A stretch of 56,510 nucleotides of DNA. It comes from Candidatus Sericytochromatia bacterium. GTDB lineage: Bacteria > Cyanobacteriota > Sericytochromatia > S15B-MN24 > JAQBPE01. Below the pieces are notes generated by a model that did no database searches, was not told the DNA's origin, and saw only the letters and a list, made by a program, of their open reading frames with translations. Below, piece by piece: positions 7,610 through 16,976 of the stretch. Each line of letters starts with the position of its first letter. The stretch's first letter is position 1. The stretch covers positions 1 to 56,510 of the forward strand of contig JAYKJB010000089.1 in the NCBI GenBank assembly GCA_035285325.1. Direction: 5' to 3'. A program made the position numbers and the translations under genes.

Positions 7610-7690
7610 TGCCCGAGGCCGGAGTCGAACCGGCATGCCTTGCGGCGGTCGATTTTGAGTCGACTGCGTCTGCCATTCCGCCACTCGGGC
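7610..7690 (-). tRNA. tRNA-Leu(CAA)
   Basis: Read on the minus strand, the acceptor GCCCGAG pairs with CTCGGGC and discriminator A follows. D-arm, a long variable arm (GCCGCAAGGC) and a T-arm with GGTTCGACTCC are present. The anticodon loop CTCAAAA gives anticodon CAA at 7655-7657, so it reads UUG leucine. CCA is not encoded. It marks the right border of the accessory region. Confidence 0.95.
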
Positions 7691-7756
7691 AGCGGAAGCC
7701 GATTCTAGCGCATTCCCGGATGGGCGGCAAGCCGCCCGCCTGGCGCAGCGCCTCCG

Positions 7757-8791
7757 TCAGGTTTTGACGAAGAACAGCTCGCGATCGAGCTTGGGAAAGA
7801 ACTCCCGCAGCACCGGATGCTGGTGCCAGACGCCGAGCAGGTTGGCGAGATACTCCATCTGCTCCGCGAGGGGCTCGAACTTGCCCCCCTTGCGCACGTC
7901 CGTCACCTGGTCTCGCAGATGACCGTAAAGTTCCACCGCACTACCGGCCAACTGCGCGGCGCGCGGATCATCTTTGAGACGCTGCGCGAGCAGGCGTTCT
8001 CGCCGCGATTGGGTGCTGAAGATATCCAGCAAGGCTGCCCCGATCGCAGGACGCTGCATGTCGACGGTGCGCTTGAGCGCCTCCATGCCGGGCGCCAGGT
8101 AGCGCAGCACCTGTTCCCCTTGCTGCAGCGTCGCCTGACGCAACTGCTGATGCCGCAGGGCGGCATCGCCGCCGGAGAGCAACTGGGTCCCCCGCGCCTG
8201 CAAATGTCCGGTGGCGGCCCTCGCCTGAGGCGACGGCGCGGCCTCCGGAGGCGGAAACATCTGGGCGAGCAGCGAGTCCTGGCGGAACTCGACGTGCAAA
8301 TTGGTCAGGGGATAAAACTTGCGCTTGACCTCCTCCAGGGTATGCGGGCCCGCCACCCCTTCGCGCATCTGCACGCGCGCGTCGGTGACGGCCTGGCGGG
8401 CTTCATGAAACCGGAAAATCGCCACCTGGATCTGCTGCGCGACACTGGCATTGACCACCACCAGCTTCTCGAGATACGCAATGATCTTTTTGCCTTGGGG
8501 CGACACGGCGTGCTTGAACGCCCAGTTCTCGACGCCCGGAATCGGCAATCCGGCACTTTGAACCGAATGCACCAGCAACTCAACGCGCTGTTCGAGCACG
8601 TGGATGTGCTTGCCGACCCGGGCCACCGTGGTTTCCACCACGGACTGCATGGCAGGGTCGTCCCATTGCAAGGCGTCACTCTGGCGCCCCCCCCCTGGCG
8701 AGGGCTTGCGCAGAGGCTGGGTGCCTGAGGGCAGCGCCTGGGTGTTCAGCTTGAGCTGATCACCGCTGCGTTTGGATTTGTCCTCGCTCAC
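7757..8791 (-). CDS. Hypothetical helical cytoplasmic protein
   Basis: A 344-residue protein I cannot assign. It has no signal peptide or membrane segment. After a polar N-terminal 45 residues it is almost all predicted helix, with heptad-like stretches (LEQRVELLVHSVQSA; LRHQQLRQATLQQGEQVL) split by a Pro/Ala linker near residue 185. The GTG at 8791 gives MSEDKSKRSGD and has GGGAA about 7 bases upstream. It ends 67 bases from the tRNA-Leu gene. A structural or scaffolding role is possible but unsupported. Confidence 0.7.
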   Translation of the reverse strand: MSEDKSKRSGDQLKLNTQALPSGTQPLRKPSPGGGRQSDALQWDDPAMQSVVETTVARVGKHIHVLEQRVELLVHSVQSAGLPIPGVENWAFKHAVSPQGKKIIAYLEKLVVVNASVAQQIQVAIFRFHEARQAVTDARVQMREGVAGPHTLEEVKRKFYPLTNLHVEFRQDSLLAQMFPPPEAAPSPQARAATGHLQARGTQLLSGGDAALRHQQLRQATLQQGEQVLRYLAPGMEALKRTVDMQRPAIGAALLDIFSTQSRRERLLAQRLKDDPRAAQLAGSAVELYGHLRDQVTDVRKGGKFEPLAEQMEYLANLLGVWHQHPVLREFFPKLDRELFFVKT

Positions 8792-9168
8792 GATCGGTTC
8801 CCGGCTGGCGTGTCCCCAGGATCAGGGGAGGGGCTCCCCGTCAGGTCCTGCTCCCGCTTCATACCCGCTGACAGGTCCTCTGCCTCAGGGCGGCCAGGCG
8901 CCCCCGACGTGCCCAGGATCACGCACCTGGTGTGTCGGGGGTCCTCGCCGGGCCGCCCCGATCGCGCGCACCATGGGAAACCCTGAAAGGTGTTTTGCCC
9001 GCATGTCCCACCCGCGTCCCATCCGCCCAGGCAAGAGCTGGCGCTCCCTGGAATCCAACCTGCCCGTCCGGCCCCCTGGGCCTCCCCGGACAGCATCGTC
9101 CCGTCCGCCTCATCATTTTGCCTGGATGGCCAGCTGGCTACCAGCCGGGCAACAGCCCGAAAACGCGC
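8792..9168. other. Intergenic region, nothing recognised
   Basis: About 377 bases between two minus-strand genes. Open frames on both strands here lack ribosome binding sites and coding character. It should hold the promoter of the 7757-8791 gene, but I see no convincing -35/-10 pair. Confidence 0.5.
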
Positions 9169-10680
9169 TCACGGGTTAAAAATCAAGGTTCCCAGGCTGC
9201 GATTCACCGCCCCGACGTGGCCCGGCAACGCCAGCGCCTCCCCCCCGTAGGTAATGGCATACAGGCGAGACGCCTGGAAAAACAGCCAGGTGTCGGCTGC
9301 CCAGCTCCCTTGCCGCTGGGCCACCTTCACCGTCTGGACGCCAAAACGGGCTTCAACCCGAGCACCGGGGCCATAGGTCGCGGCTTCCAACATCAGGAAC
9401 TGGCGCGCGCGCGCCGCCCGCTGATCCGCGCGATAGCGTTCCAGTTCGGGCACCTCCCGCCAGACCATCAACAAGGTGGGCGGCTGCTCACTGGTCCGGC
9501 GATCGCCCGCCGCGGGAGGCGGCCCGAACAGGGCGCGAAACTCCCCGTGGTCATCTCCTTCATCGAGCAAGATGAACCCCACGGGGGGCACGAATTCGAA
9601 GGTGCCGTCCATGCCCTTGAAGTATCCGGGGCGGGCGTTTCGCGCCCGCGGGCGCGTGCCGGAACTGGCCGGCTGAGCCGCCAACCAGGGGGTGCGCGGG
9701 GGCGGCGTGGCGGTCGCGCGGATCACCCGCCGCGGGTTCGGCGCAGACAGCAGAGGCTCCGGCGGAAGCACGAGGCCCCCCGCGGACGCCCCCGCTGGTC
9801 CTGCCGGGGGTAACGCGGCGCTGACGGGAACAGGCGGGCTGGTAGGGGTCGGGCTGGCTGGCTGGGGGCGCGAGAACGCAGCGGTCGGTGCCGCTGAAGG
9901 CAGGGCCACCCGGGCGGCCGAGGGAAGCGAGGAGGCCGCGACGCTCGCTGGGGGCGACCCGGGGCTGGTGGTCGGGGAGGAGTCGGACGGCGGCGGAGGC
10001 GCTGACATCCGCAGGCTTGGAGCGGGTGAAGATGACCCGGCCGGCAGCGGCGACCCGGGCAGCAGAGGAGCGAATTTCCCCAGAGGCCTCGCGACGCCTC
10101 GGGGCGACTCCAAGGACGGGGAGGCGACGACCGGGGGGGCGGACCGCGCCATGGCGGGCGCCTGGGGCCCGGAGCGGGGGGGCACCACCTGAGCCGAAGG
10201 CGAAGGCGAGGCAAGCGTCACTCCCAGCGAAGGGGTCGCGCGCGGCAGCCCCGCGCGCGGATCCGATTCGAGCGGCGGCGGGGAGGGAGGCGGACTCAGC
10301 CTGTCGTTCGACCCGGGTAGCGGGAGCCGTCCGGCCGCCACGTCACCAAAGGAGGCCAGCCACATCTCCGCATCCCGTCCAAAAGGCCCCTGAGGGTCGA
10401 GTTCCTGGACCCGATGCCAGGCGACGGCTGACTCTGCATATTGCCCCAGGCGCCACGTCACCAGCGCGATGTAATAGTGGGCCTCGCGATCGCCAGGCCG
10501 GATCTCCACGAGCTGCCGCAAGCGTTGCAAGGCACTCTCGTAGTGAGCGCTACGATAGTCCGAACGAATCTCCTGCCAGGCCGGGTCATCGCTGGCGCGG
10601 GCGGAGCGTCCGAAGAAGGAAAGGGCCAGCACGAGGGCACAGGTGGCCACGCAGACGCGCCGAGGCATCCGGATCAACAT
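9169..10680 (-). CDS. Exported TPR protein with proline-rich linker
   Basis: The 503-residue protein has a Sec-type signal peptide (basic start, hydrophobic CVATCALVLALSFF, cleavage near ARA-S). Residues about 35-110 form TPR-like helix pairs ('SALQRLRQLVEIRPGDREAH', 'YAESAVAWHRVQELDP'). Then comes a Pro/Ser/Ala linker of about 250 residues. The compact C-terminal domain (about 355-503, from YFKGMDGTFEFVPP) ends in beta-like segments and may fold alone. The layout suggests an envelope protein that projects the C-terminal domain on a flexible stalk. It is divergent from recJ over 149 bases. Confidence 0.75.
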   Translation of the reverse strand: MLIRMPRRVCVATCALVLALSFFGRSARASDDPAWQEIRSDYRSAHYESALQRLRQLVEIRPGDREAHYYIALVTWRLGQYAESAVAWHRVQELDPQGPFGRDAEMWLASFGDVAAGRLPLPGSNDRLSPPPSPPPLESDPRAGLPRATPSLGVTLASPSPSAQVVPPRSGPQAPAMARSAPPVVASPSLESPRGVARPLGKFAPLLPGSPLPAGSSSPAPSLRMSAPPPPSDSSPTTSPGSPPASVAASSLPSAARVALPSAAPTAAFSRPQPASPTPTSPPVPVSAALPPAGPAGASAGGLVLPPEPLLSAPNPRRVIRATATPPPRTPWLAAQPASSGTRPRARNARPGYFKGMDGTFEFVPPVGFILLDEGDDHGEFRALFGPPPAAGDRRTSEQPPTLLMVWREVPELERYRADQRAARARQFLMLEAATYGPGARVEARFGVQTVKVAQRQGSWAADTWLFFQASRLYAITYGGEALALPGHVGAVNRSLGTLIFNP

Positions 10681-10829
10681 GCCCCTATGTTACGCAGTGT
10701 CTTGCCTGCACGCAATTCGCGCAAGGCCGAAGAGGGGAAGGTTCGCCAGGGTAGATAAGGAAGGCGTGCCCGCGGGAAGGAGGCCAGGGCCAGCCTGCCC
10801 GCGCATGAAGCGCCCCCGGAAGGAGTCCC

Positions 10830-12557
10830 GTGCCGGCCCACCCGCGTCTGTACTGGCAAACCCGTGCGACCTCGAACGCGAGTTCCGAGGCCCTGCGCCA
10901 GGCCCTCGGCCTTCCGCCGTTGCTGGCCACGGTGCTGGCTGCCCGCGGCTGGCAGCCGGGCGCAGCCGTCGACGCCTTTCTGGCGGAGGCGGAGGAAGCG
11001 GAACCTGACTACACGGCCCTGCCCGGAATGGCCTTGGCCGTCGCTCGGCTGCGCGAGGCGATTCTGGCGGAGGAGTCGATCACGGTCTGCGGCGATTACG
11101 ACATCGACGGGATCACGGCCACGGCCCTGTTGCTTCAAGCGTTGCGGCAACACGGCGCGCGGGTCGATTATCACCTGCCCCAACGCAACACGGACGGTTA
11201 CGGCCTCACCACGGCGGCGCTCGACGCGCTGGCCGCGGCGGGTTCTCAAGTGCTGGTGACCGTGGACAGCGGCACCACGGCCCTGGAGGAACTGGCCCAC
11301 GCGCGCGCGCTCGGGCTTGCCGTGATCGTGACGGACCATCACCTTCCGGGGCCTCGACTGCCGCCAGCCGTGGCCATCGTCAACCCCCATCTGGCAGACG
11401 CCCCTGGTGTGCTGGCCCCCCTCTCGGGCGTGGGGCTGGCCTATGCCCTCGCGCGCGCGCTCGACGCGGCGCACCCGGTGGACGGCGCCGACGCCAGGGA
11501 CCTGCAAGACCTGGTGGTGCTGGGCACCTTGAGCGACCAGGCGCCCCTGTCGCAGGAAAATCGGCGGCTGGTGAAGCTCGGACTCGAACGCATTCGTCGC
11601 GCGCCGCGTCCGGGCATCGCGGCGCTGGCACGGGTGGCGAAGTGCAACCTCAAACAACGCTACATCGCCGAGCAGCTGTCCCAACGCGTGATCCCCCGAC
11701 TGAATGCGGCGGGTCGCATGGCGCACCCGCGCCTGGCGCTCGAATTGCTGTTGAATGAGGACGAAGCCAGCTCCAGCGAAATGGCGCAACATCTGGAGCG
11801 ACTCAACCACGAGCGCCGCACGCTCTCGCTGGTGATCGAAAGTGAGGTGCAGGCGTTGATCTCCTTGAACGAATTGCCCCGCGGGCCGGCCGTGGTGCTG
11901 CACAATGCGCACTGGCACCACGGCGTGCTGGGCATCGTCGCGTCGCGGGTGGCGGGTCGAGAAAATCGGCCGACCCTGCTGCTGGCCCCCGAAAATGGTG
12001 GCACCTGGCGTGGCTCCGGGCGCAGCCCGGCTCATTTCGATCTGCACGCCGCCCTGAGCCGCGTTCAGCAGCACGTGGTGCGTTTCGGCGGACACGGTCA
12101 GGCCGTCGGCGTCAGTGTTCGCGAGGCGGACATGGCGGCGTTCGTGACGGCGCTTCAGGCCGAGGTTCAGGCCATGATGGGGGATGCGGCCTACGCCCCG
12201 AAAGTCTGGAAAGTGGATGCGGAGGTGCCGCTCGGCTGGCTCAGTTACGAGACCGTCGCCGAACTGGATCGCCTGGAGCCGACCGGGCCGGAAAACCCCG
12301 CACCGCTCTTCGTGGCCAGACACCTGAGGGTCGTCCGACAGGAGCGTCGAGGCCCGGAGAACGAGCATCTGTGGCTCGAACTCGCCGATGACACGGGCAC
12401 GCTGCCGGCGATCGCCTTTGGGCGCGGCGGCCAGTACCCGCTCGAAACGCCCCACCTCGACGCCGTGTTCGTGCCCCTGGCCGAACGCTGGCAGGGGCGC
12501 AACCGTCTGACCCTCAAGATTCTCGATCTCTGCCCTTCCCCCAACCAAGCTGGATGA
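10830..12557 (+). CDS. recJ: Single-stranded-DNA-specific 5'-3' exonuclease RecJ
   Basis: A 575-residue DHH/DHHA1 phosphoesterase. RecJ digests single-stranded DNA from the 5' end in recombination and repair. Motif I is GDYDIDG (88-94), TVDSG lies near 144, and the DHH motif is TDHH (168-171). The DHHA1 domain has FGGHGQAVG near 410, followed by the OB-fold end. Family members often have DYDADG and DCG; the Ile and Ser here are mild variants. The GTG at 10830 has GGAAGGAG 4-5 bases upstream. It is followed by apt and rel, as in the recJ-apt-relA order known from Bacillus and relatives. Confidence 0.95.
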   Translation: MPAHPRLYWQTRATSNASSEALRQALGLPPLLATVLAARGWQPGAAVDAFLAEAEEAEPDYTALPGMALAVARLREAILAEESITVCGDYDIDGITATALLLQALRQHGARVDYHLPQRNTDGYGLTTAALDALAAAGSQVLVTVDSGTTALEELAHARALGLAVIVTDHHLPGPRLPPAVAIVNPHLADAPGVLAPLSGVGLAYALARALDAAHPVDGADARDLQDLVVLGTLSDQAPLSQENRRLVKLGLERIRRAPRPGIAALARVAKCNLKQRYIAEQLSQRVIPRLNAAGRMAHPRLALELLLNEDEASSSEMAQHLERLNHERRTLSLVIESEVQALISLNELPRGPAVVLHNAHWHHGVLGIVASRVAGRENRPTLLLAPENGGTWRGSGRSPAHFDLHAALSRVQQHVVRFGGHGQAVGVSVREADMAAFVTALQAEVQAMMGDAAYAPKVWKVDAEVPLGWLSYETVAELDRLEPTGPENPAPLFVARHLRVVRQERRGPENEHLWLELADDTGTLPAIAFGRGGQYPLETPHLDAVFVPLAERWQGRNRLTLKILDLCPSPNQAG

Positions 12558-12568
12558 AAGGAGTGGCC

Positions 12569-13099
12569 ATGCCCACCCCCACCTCGCTCGATCTCGAGAC
12601 CTACGTGCGCGACATTCCGGATTTTCCGCAACCCGGCATTGTCTTCAAGGACATCTCGCCCTTGCTCAGGGATGCCGAGGCCTTCCAGAGCGCCATCGAC
12701 CGGCTGGTCGCGCATTACCGCCCCCTGGCGATCGACTACGTGGTCGGCATCGAAAGCCGGGGCTTTCTGGTGGGGGCGCCCCTGGCCTATCACCTGGGCA
12801 AGGGCTTCATCCCGGTGCGCAAGCCCGGGAAACTCCCCTATCAGACCGAAAAGATCGACTACACGCTGGAATATGGGTCGGGCTCGCTGGAGATCCACGC
12901 CGATGCCCTGAAAGCGGGGCATCGGGTCCTGATCATCGATGATCTGCTGGCCACCGGCGGCACCGTGGCGGCCACGCGGGCGCTGATCGAGCGGATGGGG
13001 GGCCAGGTGGCGGCGGCTGGTTTCCTGATCGAGCTGGCCTTTCTGGCCGGGCGCGACAGACTCCCCGGCCTGGACGTCCATGCGTTGCTGACTTACTGA
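12569..13099 (+). CDS. apt: Adenine phosphoribosyltransferase
   Basis: A 176-residue protein that makes AMP from adenine and PRPP (purine salvage). The PRPP-binding motif [13 protein letters not shown] is intact, as are the N-terminal [15 protein letters not shown] and the VVGIESRGF segment. An in-frame ATG at 12554 overlaps the recJ stop, but the ATG at 12569 has AAAGGAG just upstream and gives the usual length. It forms a unit with recJ (11-base gap). The 283 bases to rel hold no clear terminator. Confidence 0.96.
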   Translation: MPTPTSLDLETYVRDIPDFPQPGIVFKDISPLLRDAEAFQSAIDRLVAHYRPLAIDYVVGIESRGFLVGAPLAYHLGKGFIPVRKPGKLPYQTEKIDYTLEYGSGSLEIHADALKAGHRVLIIDDLLATGGTVAATRALIERMGGQVAAAGFLIELAFLAGRDRLPGLDVHALLTY

Positions 13100-13382
13100 A
13101 GGCGAAAAAAGGCCGATTTTCCAGCCGGCCGGCCTGGGCCGTGGGGCATCCCGGCGATCGCACCGCCCCCGTTCCGGCATCGAATCAGGCTTGCTGGGGA
13201 AGAATAGGGTGTGACCATCCAGTCTGATACGATGGAATCGATGACGCCCCCCGACGCAGCGAGAGGCAAGCGGGCAAGCGCCTCTCGCCGCCACGCCAGG
13301 CGGCCGTCCGACGCGGGACGACCCCCTACCCCCAGCGCTGTGGGTCCAGGCGAGGCAACCAGGCCCAGACACGGCGACCCCC

Positions 13383-15578
13383 ATGGCGCAAAAGTCTTCG
13401 GTCGATACTGACGGCCTGTTCAAAGCCATTGGCACCTACCTCCCAGCGGAGGACCAGGGCCTGGTCCGGCGTGCCTTCGCGCTAGCGGAACAGCTCCACG
13501 CGGGCCAAACCCGCAAATCGGGTGAGCCCTACGTCATGCACCCGGTCGAGGTGGCCAAGATTCTGGCGGGCCTCGAAGCAGATGGCGCCACCGTGGCGGC
13601 CGGGCTGCTGCACGATGTGCTCGAAGATTGCCACATCGACGCCGAAGAACTGCGCAAACAGTTCGGTTCCGAAGTGTGTCGGCTGGTCGAAGGCGTCACC
13701 AAGCTCGGCAAGATTTCCTTCTCCAGCAAGGAAGAACGGCAGGCGGAGAATTTCCGCCGCATGTTCCTGGCGATGGGCAACGACATCCGGGTAATCCTGC
13801 TGAAGCTGGCGGACCGCCTGCACAACATGCGCACGCTGGCGCACATGAAGGAAGAAAAGCAGCACGAGATTGCCCGCGAAACGCTGGAAATCTTCGCGCC
13901 GCTGGCGCATCGTCTCGGTCTCGGACGTATCAAGGCCGAGCTGGAAGATTGGTCCCTGCGCTACCTTCACCCGGAGGAGTACTACAAGCTGGCCCAGCTG
14001 GTGGCGGCCAAACGCGAGGAACGCGAGGCGATCATCGCGCGCATCGTGGGCGACCTGCAGGGAGAACTCAGCAAGCTGGAGATTCCCTGCAAGCTGTCGG
14101 GGCGCCCCAAGCACTTCTACAGCATCTGGCAGAAGATGGTGCAGCAGAAGAAAGAGTTCACGGACCTCTATGACATCACGGCCGTGCGCGTGCTGGTGGA
14201 CTCGCTGAAGGAGTGTTACGAGACATTGGGCGTGGTCCACTCGCTCTGGAAGCCCATTCCAGGCCGCTTCAAGGACTACATCGCCATGCCGAAGTCCAAC
14301 ATGTACCAGTCGCTGCACACCGCGGTGATCGGTCCCAAGGGCAGCCCGGTCGAGATCCAGATCCGCACCTTCGAGATGCACCGCGTGGCCGAATACGGCA
14401 TTGCCGCGCACTGGCGCTACAAGGAAGGCAGCCGCGCGATCGGAGACGCGGACCAGAAGCTCACGTGGTTGCGCCAGATGCTCGACTGGCAAAACGACCT
14501 GAAAGACGCGCACGAATACCTCAACACGGTCAAGGAGGACCTGTTCGCCGACGAGGTCTTCGTGTTCAGCCCCCGCGGGGACGTGATCGATCTGCCGCGC
14601 GGCGCCACCCCGATCGACTTTGCCTACCGGATTCACACCGACGTCGGGCACCGCTGCGTGGGCGCAAAGGTCAACGGACGGATCGTCACGCTGGACACCC
14701 ATCTGCGCAACGGGGACATCGTCGAGGTGATCAACAGCAAGACGCCCCACCCCAGCCGCGACTGGCTCAAGATTGCCGCCACCACCTCGGCCAAGAACCG
14801 CATCCGGCAGTGGTACAAGAAGGAGCACCGCGACGAGAACATCCAGCTGGGCCGGGAGGGCCTTGAGCGCGAAGTGGGCCGTGCCGGCCTGGAACAGCTG
14901 CTCAAGAGCGATCGGGCGCTCGAGACGGCCCAGAAGTTCAACATGACCACCGTGGATGACATGCTCGCGGCGATCGGCTACGGCGAACTGGGCGTGACCC
15001 AGGTGCTCAACCGGCTGAAGCCGGAGGCCCCGCCGCCCAACCTCCCCCCCGAAGCGCCCAAAGAAGCACCGCGGCAGAAAGGAGGCGGCAAGGAAAAGAA
15101 CACCATCCTGATCGACGGCAGCGACTCGATGCTGGTCAACCTGGCCCGCTGCTGCATGCCTCTGCCTGGCGAACCCGTGCGCGGGGCCGTCACGCGTGGG
15201 CGAGGCATCACGGTGCATGCCGCCGAGTGTCCGAACCTGGCACAGGTCGATCCGGGTCGGATCGTGCAAGTCGAGTGGGCGCCTTCCGCCTCCGGCAGCA
15301 CCTACCCGGTGGAGATCGAGATTGAATTGATGGATCGCGTGGGCCTGCTCAAAGATGTTTCCGCCAAGATCGCGGACATCAAAACCAACATCCGGGCGGC
15401 CCGCATCCGCACCTTGCGAAACAAATCTGCGATCATCAACCTGGTCATCGACATCAGCGACATGAACCACCTGCAGCGGGTGCTGGCGACCGTCTCCAAA
15501 ATCAGCGACGTGGTGCGGGCCAACCGGGTCACCAAGATGCGCCAGCCGCCCAGCCGCTCCCCCAAGGCGACTCCGTGA
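13383..15578 (+). CDS. rel: Bifunctional (p)ppGpp synthetase/hydrolase
   Basis: The 731-residue protein has the full long-RSH layout. The HD hydrolase domain shows HD at 77-78 and ED at 81-82. The synthetase domain has RFKDYIAMPKSNMYQSLHT (295-313) and EIQIRT (324-329). Then come TGS (about 395-455), a CC-containing zinc-finger region (LARCCMPLPG) and a C-terminal ACT domain (about 655-720). The intact HD site and the RFKD loop point to both making and breaking (p)ppGpp. No strong ribosome binding site precedes the ATG; a 57-codon frame (13241-13411) overlaps the start and might couple translation. It overlaps rdgB by one base. Confidence 0.96.
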   Translation: MAQKSSVDTDGLFKAIGTYLPAEDQGLVRRAFALAEQLHAGQTRKSGEPYVMHPVEVAKILAGLEADGATVAAGLLHDVLEDCHIDAEELRKQFGSEVCRLVEGVTKLGKISFSSKEERQAENFRRMFLAMGNDIRVILLKLADRLHNMRTLAHMKEEKQHEIARETLEIFAPLAHRLGLGRIKAELEDWSLRYLHPEEYYKLAQLVAAKREEREAIIARIVGDLQGELSKLEIPCKLSGRPKHFYSIWQKMVQQKKEFTDLYDITAVRVLVDSLKECYETLGVVHSLWKPIPGRFKDYIAMPKSNMYQSLHTAVIGPKGSPVEIQIRTFEMHRVAEYGIAAHWRYKEGSRAIGDADQKLTWLRQMLDWQNDLKDAHEYLNTVKEDLFADEVFVFSPRGDVIDLPRGATPIDFAYRIHTDVGHRCVGAKVNGRIVTLDTHLRNGDIVEVINSKTPHPSRDWLKIAATTSAKNRIRQWYKKEHRDENIQLGREGLEREVGRAGLEQLLKSDRALETAQKFNMTTVDDMLAAIGYGELGVTQVLNRLKPEAPPPNLPPEAPKEAPRQKGGGKEKNTILIDGSDSMLVNLARCCMPLPGEPVRGAVTRGRGITVHAAECPNLAQVDPGRIVQVEWAPSASGSTYPVEIEIELMDRVGLLKDVSAKIADIKTNIRAARIRTLRNKSAIINLVIDISDMNHLQRVLATVSKISDVVRANRVTKMRQPPSRSPKATP

Positions 15579-16168
15579 TGACAACCATCCTGCTGGTCTC
15601 GACCAACCCTGGCAAGCTCGATGAGCTCCGCAGTCTCTTTGAGACGGACGAGAAGGCCGAGTCACGCTGGCAGTTCGCGCTGACCCCTTACCCGCTGGAA
15701 GTAGACGAAACCGGCGCAACCTTCATCGAAAATGCAACACTCAAAGCACAAGCGGGAGCCAAAACCTTCAATCAACCTTGCCTGGCGGATGACTCTGGTC
15801 TTTGCGTGGAAGCACTCGGCGGGAGACCCGGGATACACTCTGCGCGCTATGCCGCCACCCCCGAAGCCCGCATTGCCCGTCTGCTGGATGAACTGGCGGG
15901 CACGTCCCAACGGCAGGCCGCCTTCGTCTGCGCCATGGCGCTGGCCTGGCCGGATGGGCGCCTGATCACGGTCGAAGGCCGCTGCGAGGGGACCATCCTG
16001 ATAGCGCCCTGCGGCACCGGGGGCTTCGGCTATGACCCGATTTTTTTTCATGCCCCCTCCGGGCGAACCTTCGCGGAGTTGTCCAAGGCCGAGAAGAACC
16101 GTTTCAGCCACCGGGCCCAGGCGGCCGCCGCCCTGAAAACGGCCCTGGCAGGCTCCGCCATCGGATAG
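15578..16168 (+). CDS. rdgB: XTP/dITP pyrophosphatase (RdgB/HAM1)
   Basis: A 196-residue house-cleaning enzyme that hydrolyses deaminated purine triphosphates (ITP, dITP, XTP) so they do not enter nucleic acids. The N-terminal STNPGKLDEL phosphate-binding motif, LADDSGLCVEALGGRPGIHS and the GFGYDPIFF segment are all present. The ATG overlaps the rel stop (GTGATGA), which indicates translational coupling; a GTG three bases upstream is the alternative. It sits beside rel and apt, all acting on purine nucleotides. Confidence 0.96.
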   Translation: MTTILLVSTNPGKLDELRSLFETDEKAESRWQFALTPYPLEVDETGATFIENATLKAQAGAKTFNQPCLADDSGLCVEALGGRPGIHSARYAATPEARIARLLDELAGTSQRQAAFVCAMALAWPDGRLITVEGRCEGTILIAPCGTGGFGYDPIFFHAPSGRTFAELSKAEKNRFSHRAQAAAALKTALAGSAIG

Positions 16169-16332
16169 CGTCGCTCAGGATGAACCCGGCCAGCCTCGCG
16201 ACCCTGAAGGCCGATCGCTGCGTCGATCGTCGTGCCGGAAGTCCGCACGCGCCCGAGCGCCGCGATGAGGTACTGGCGCGTGAAAGCAAGCGCGCGGATT
16301 CGCCGGAATCGCCTGACCTACCGGTTTTATTT

Positions 16333-16347
16333 TAATGTAAAGTTAAT
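16333..16347 (+). promoter_or_regulatory. Promoter -10 and shared initial element
   Basis: TAATGT followed directly by AAAGTTAAT in a sharp AT-rich dip upstream of the 16459 gene. The same nine bases follow the -10 (TAAAAT) of the promoter at 48656. The -35 here is weak. Confidence 0.45.
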
Positions 16348-16458
16348 CTGAAAAACCTCCGAAATTAAGCACCCTCGGGCCCAGGCCTCCCGATAGTGAT
16401 GATAGGACGACGCTGTGTCGCCCGGTTGTTCACCTGACGTGACCCCTCGGAGGCCACC

Positions 16459-16782
16459 ATGACCACCCCGATCGCTGCACGCACCACGGTCGCCCCCGTG
16501 TCTCTGCCGCCCCGCTCCGCTCGTCCGGCGGACCCCCACGGCGGGACGGCGACGGTCAACACGACGGATACCTATGCCAAGCAGAACGCCGCGCATTACA
16601 ACGGCCGCTATCCGGGCTATCCGGCGCAGCCCGGATACGGCTACCCGGCGCCCCCGGTCTATGGTTACCCGACCCAGCCCGGCTACGGCTACCCGGGATA
16701 TCCCGGCTATCCTGGATATCCGATGGATCTCGGGCAGAGCTTCGAGCAACTGTTCCGCGGCTTGAAGGAACTGTTCCGGTAA
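16459..16782 (+). CDS. Small Pro-Gly-Tyr-rich protein
   Basis: A 107-residue protein with GGAGG in good position before the ATG. Residues about 50-88 are built from PGYGYP/PGYPGYP repeats with Pro-Ala-Gln spacers. The end is an amphipathic helix (LGQSFEQLFRGLKELFR). No signal peptide is seen. Such repeats occur in low-complexity scaffold and coat-associated proteins; a helix tail could bind a membrane or partner. Its own AT-rich promoter and a downstream terminator make it a single-gene unit. Function unknown. Confidence 0.75.
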   Translation: MTTPIAARTTVAPVSLPPRSARPADPHGGTATVNTTDTYAKQNAAHYNGRYPGYPAQPGYGYPAPPVYGYPTQPGYGYPGYPGYPGYPMDLGQSFEQLFRGLKELFR

Positions 16783-16810
16783 CCGGCTAGCGTGACGGTT
16801 CATCGGCCGA

Positions 16811-16833
16811 CCGCCCCACCAAGGGGCGGTTTT
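16811..16833 (+). terminator. Rho-independent terminator
   Basis: CCGCCCC pairs with GGGGCGG around a 5-base loop and is followed by TTTT, 29 bases after the small Pro-Gly-Tyr gene. Confidence 0.85.
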
Positions 16834-16976
16834 GCGCTGAAGCGTCGAGTCCAGCGCGAGGCGCGGGGCGCCCCGAGGCTCCGCCATAACACGCTTATTT
16901 AGCCTGGTGTTAACCAAAATATTATGATAGGCTGGAGGGTGAGGGGTCGTGTGATCCCGACCCGAGGATCGACCAG

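Noticed and set aside
10674-12548. 624-codon open frame on the minus strand
   Set aside because: Antisense shadow of recJ.
13482-15719. 745-codon open frame on the minus strand
   Set aside because: Antisense shadow of rel, which has all RSH motifs.
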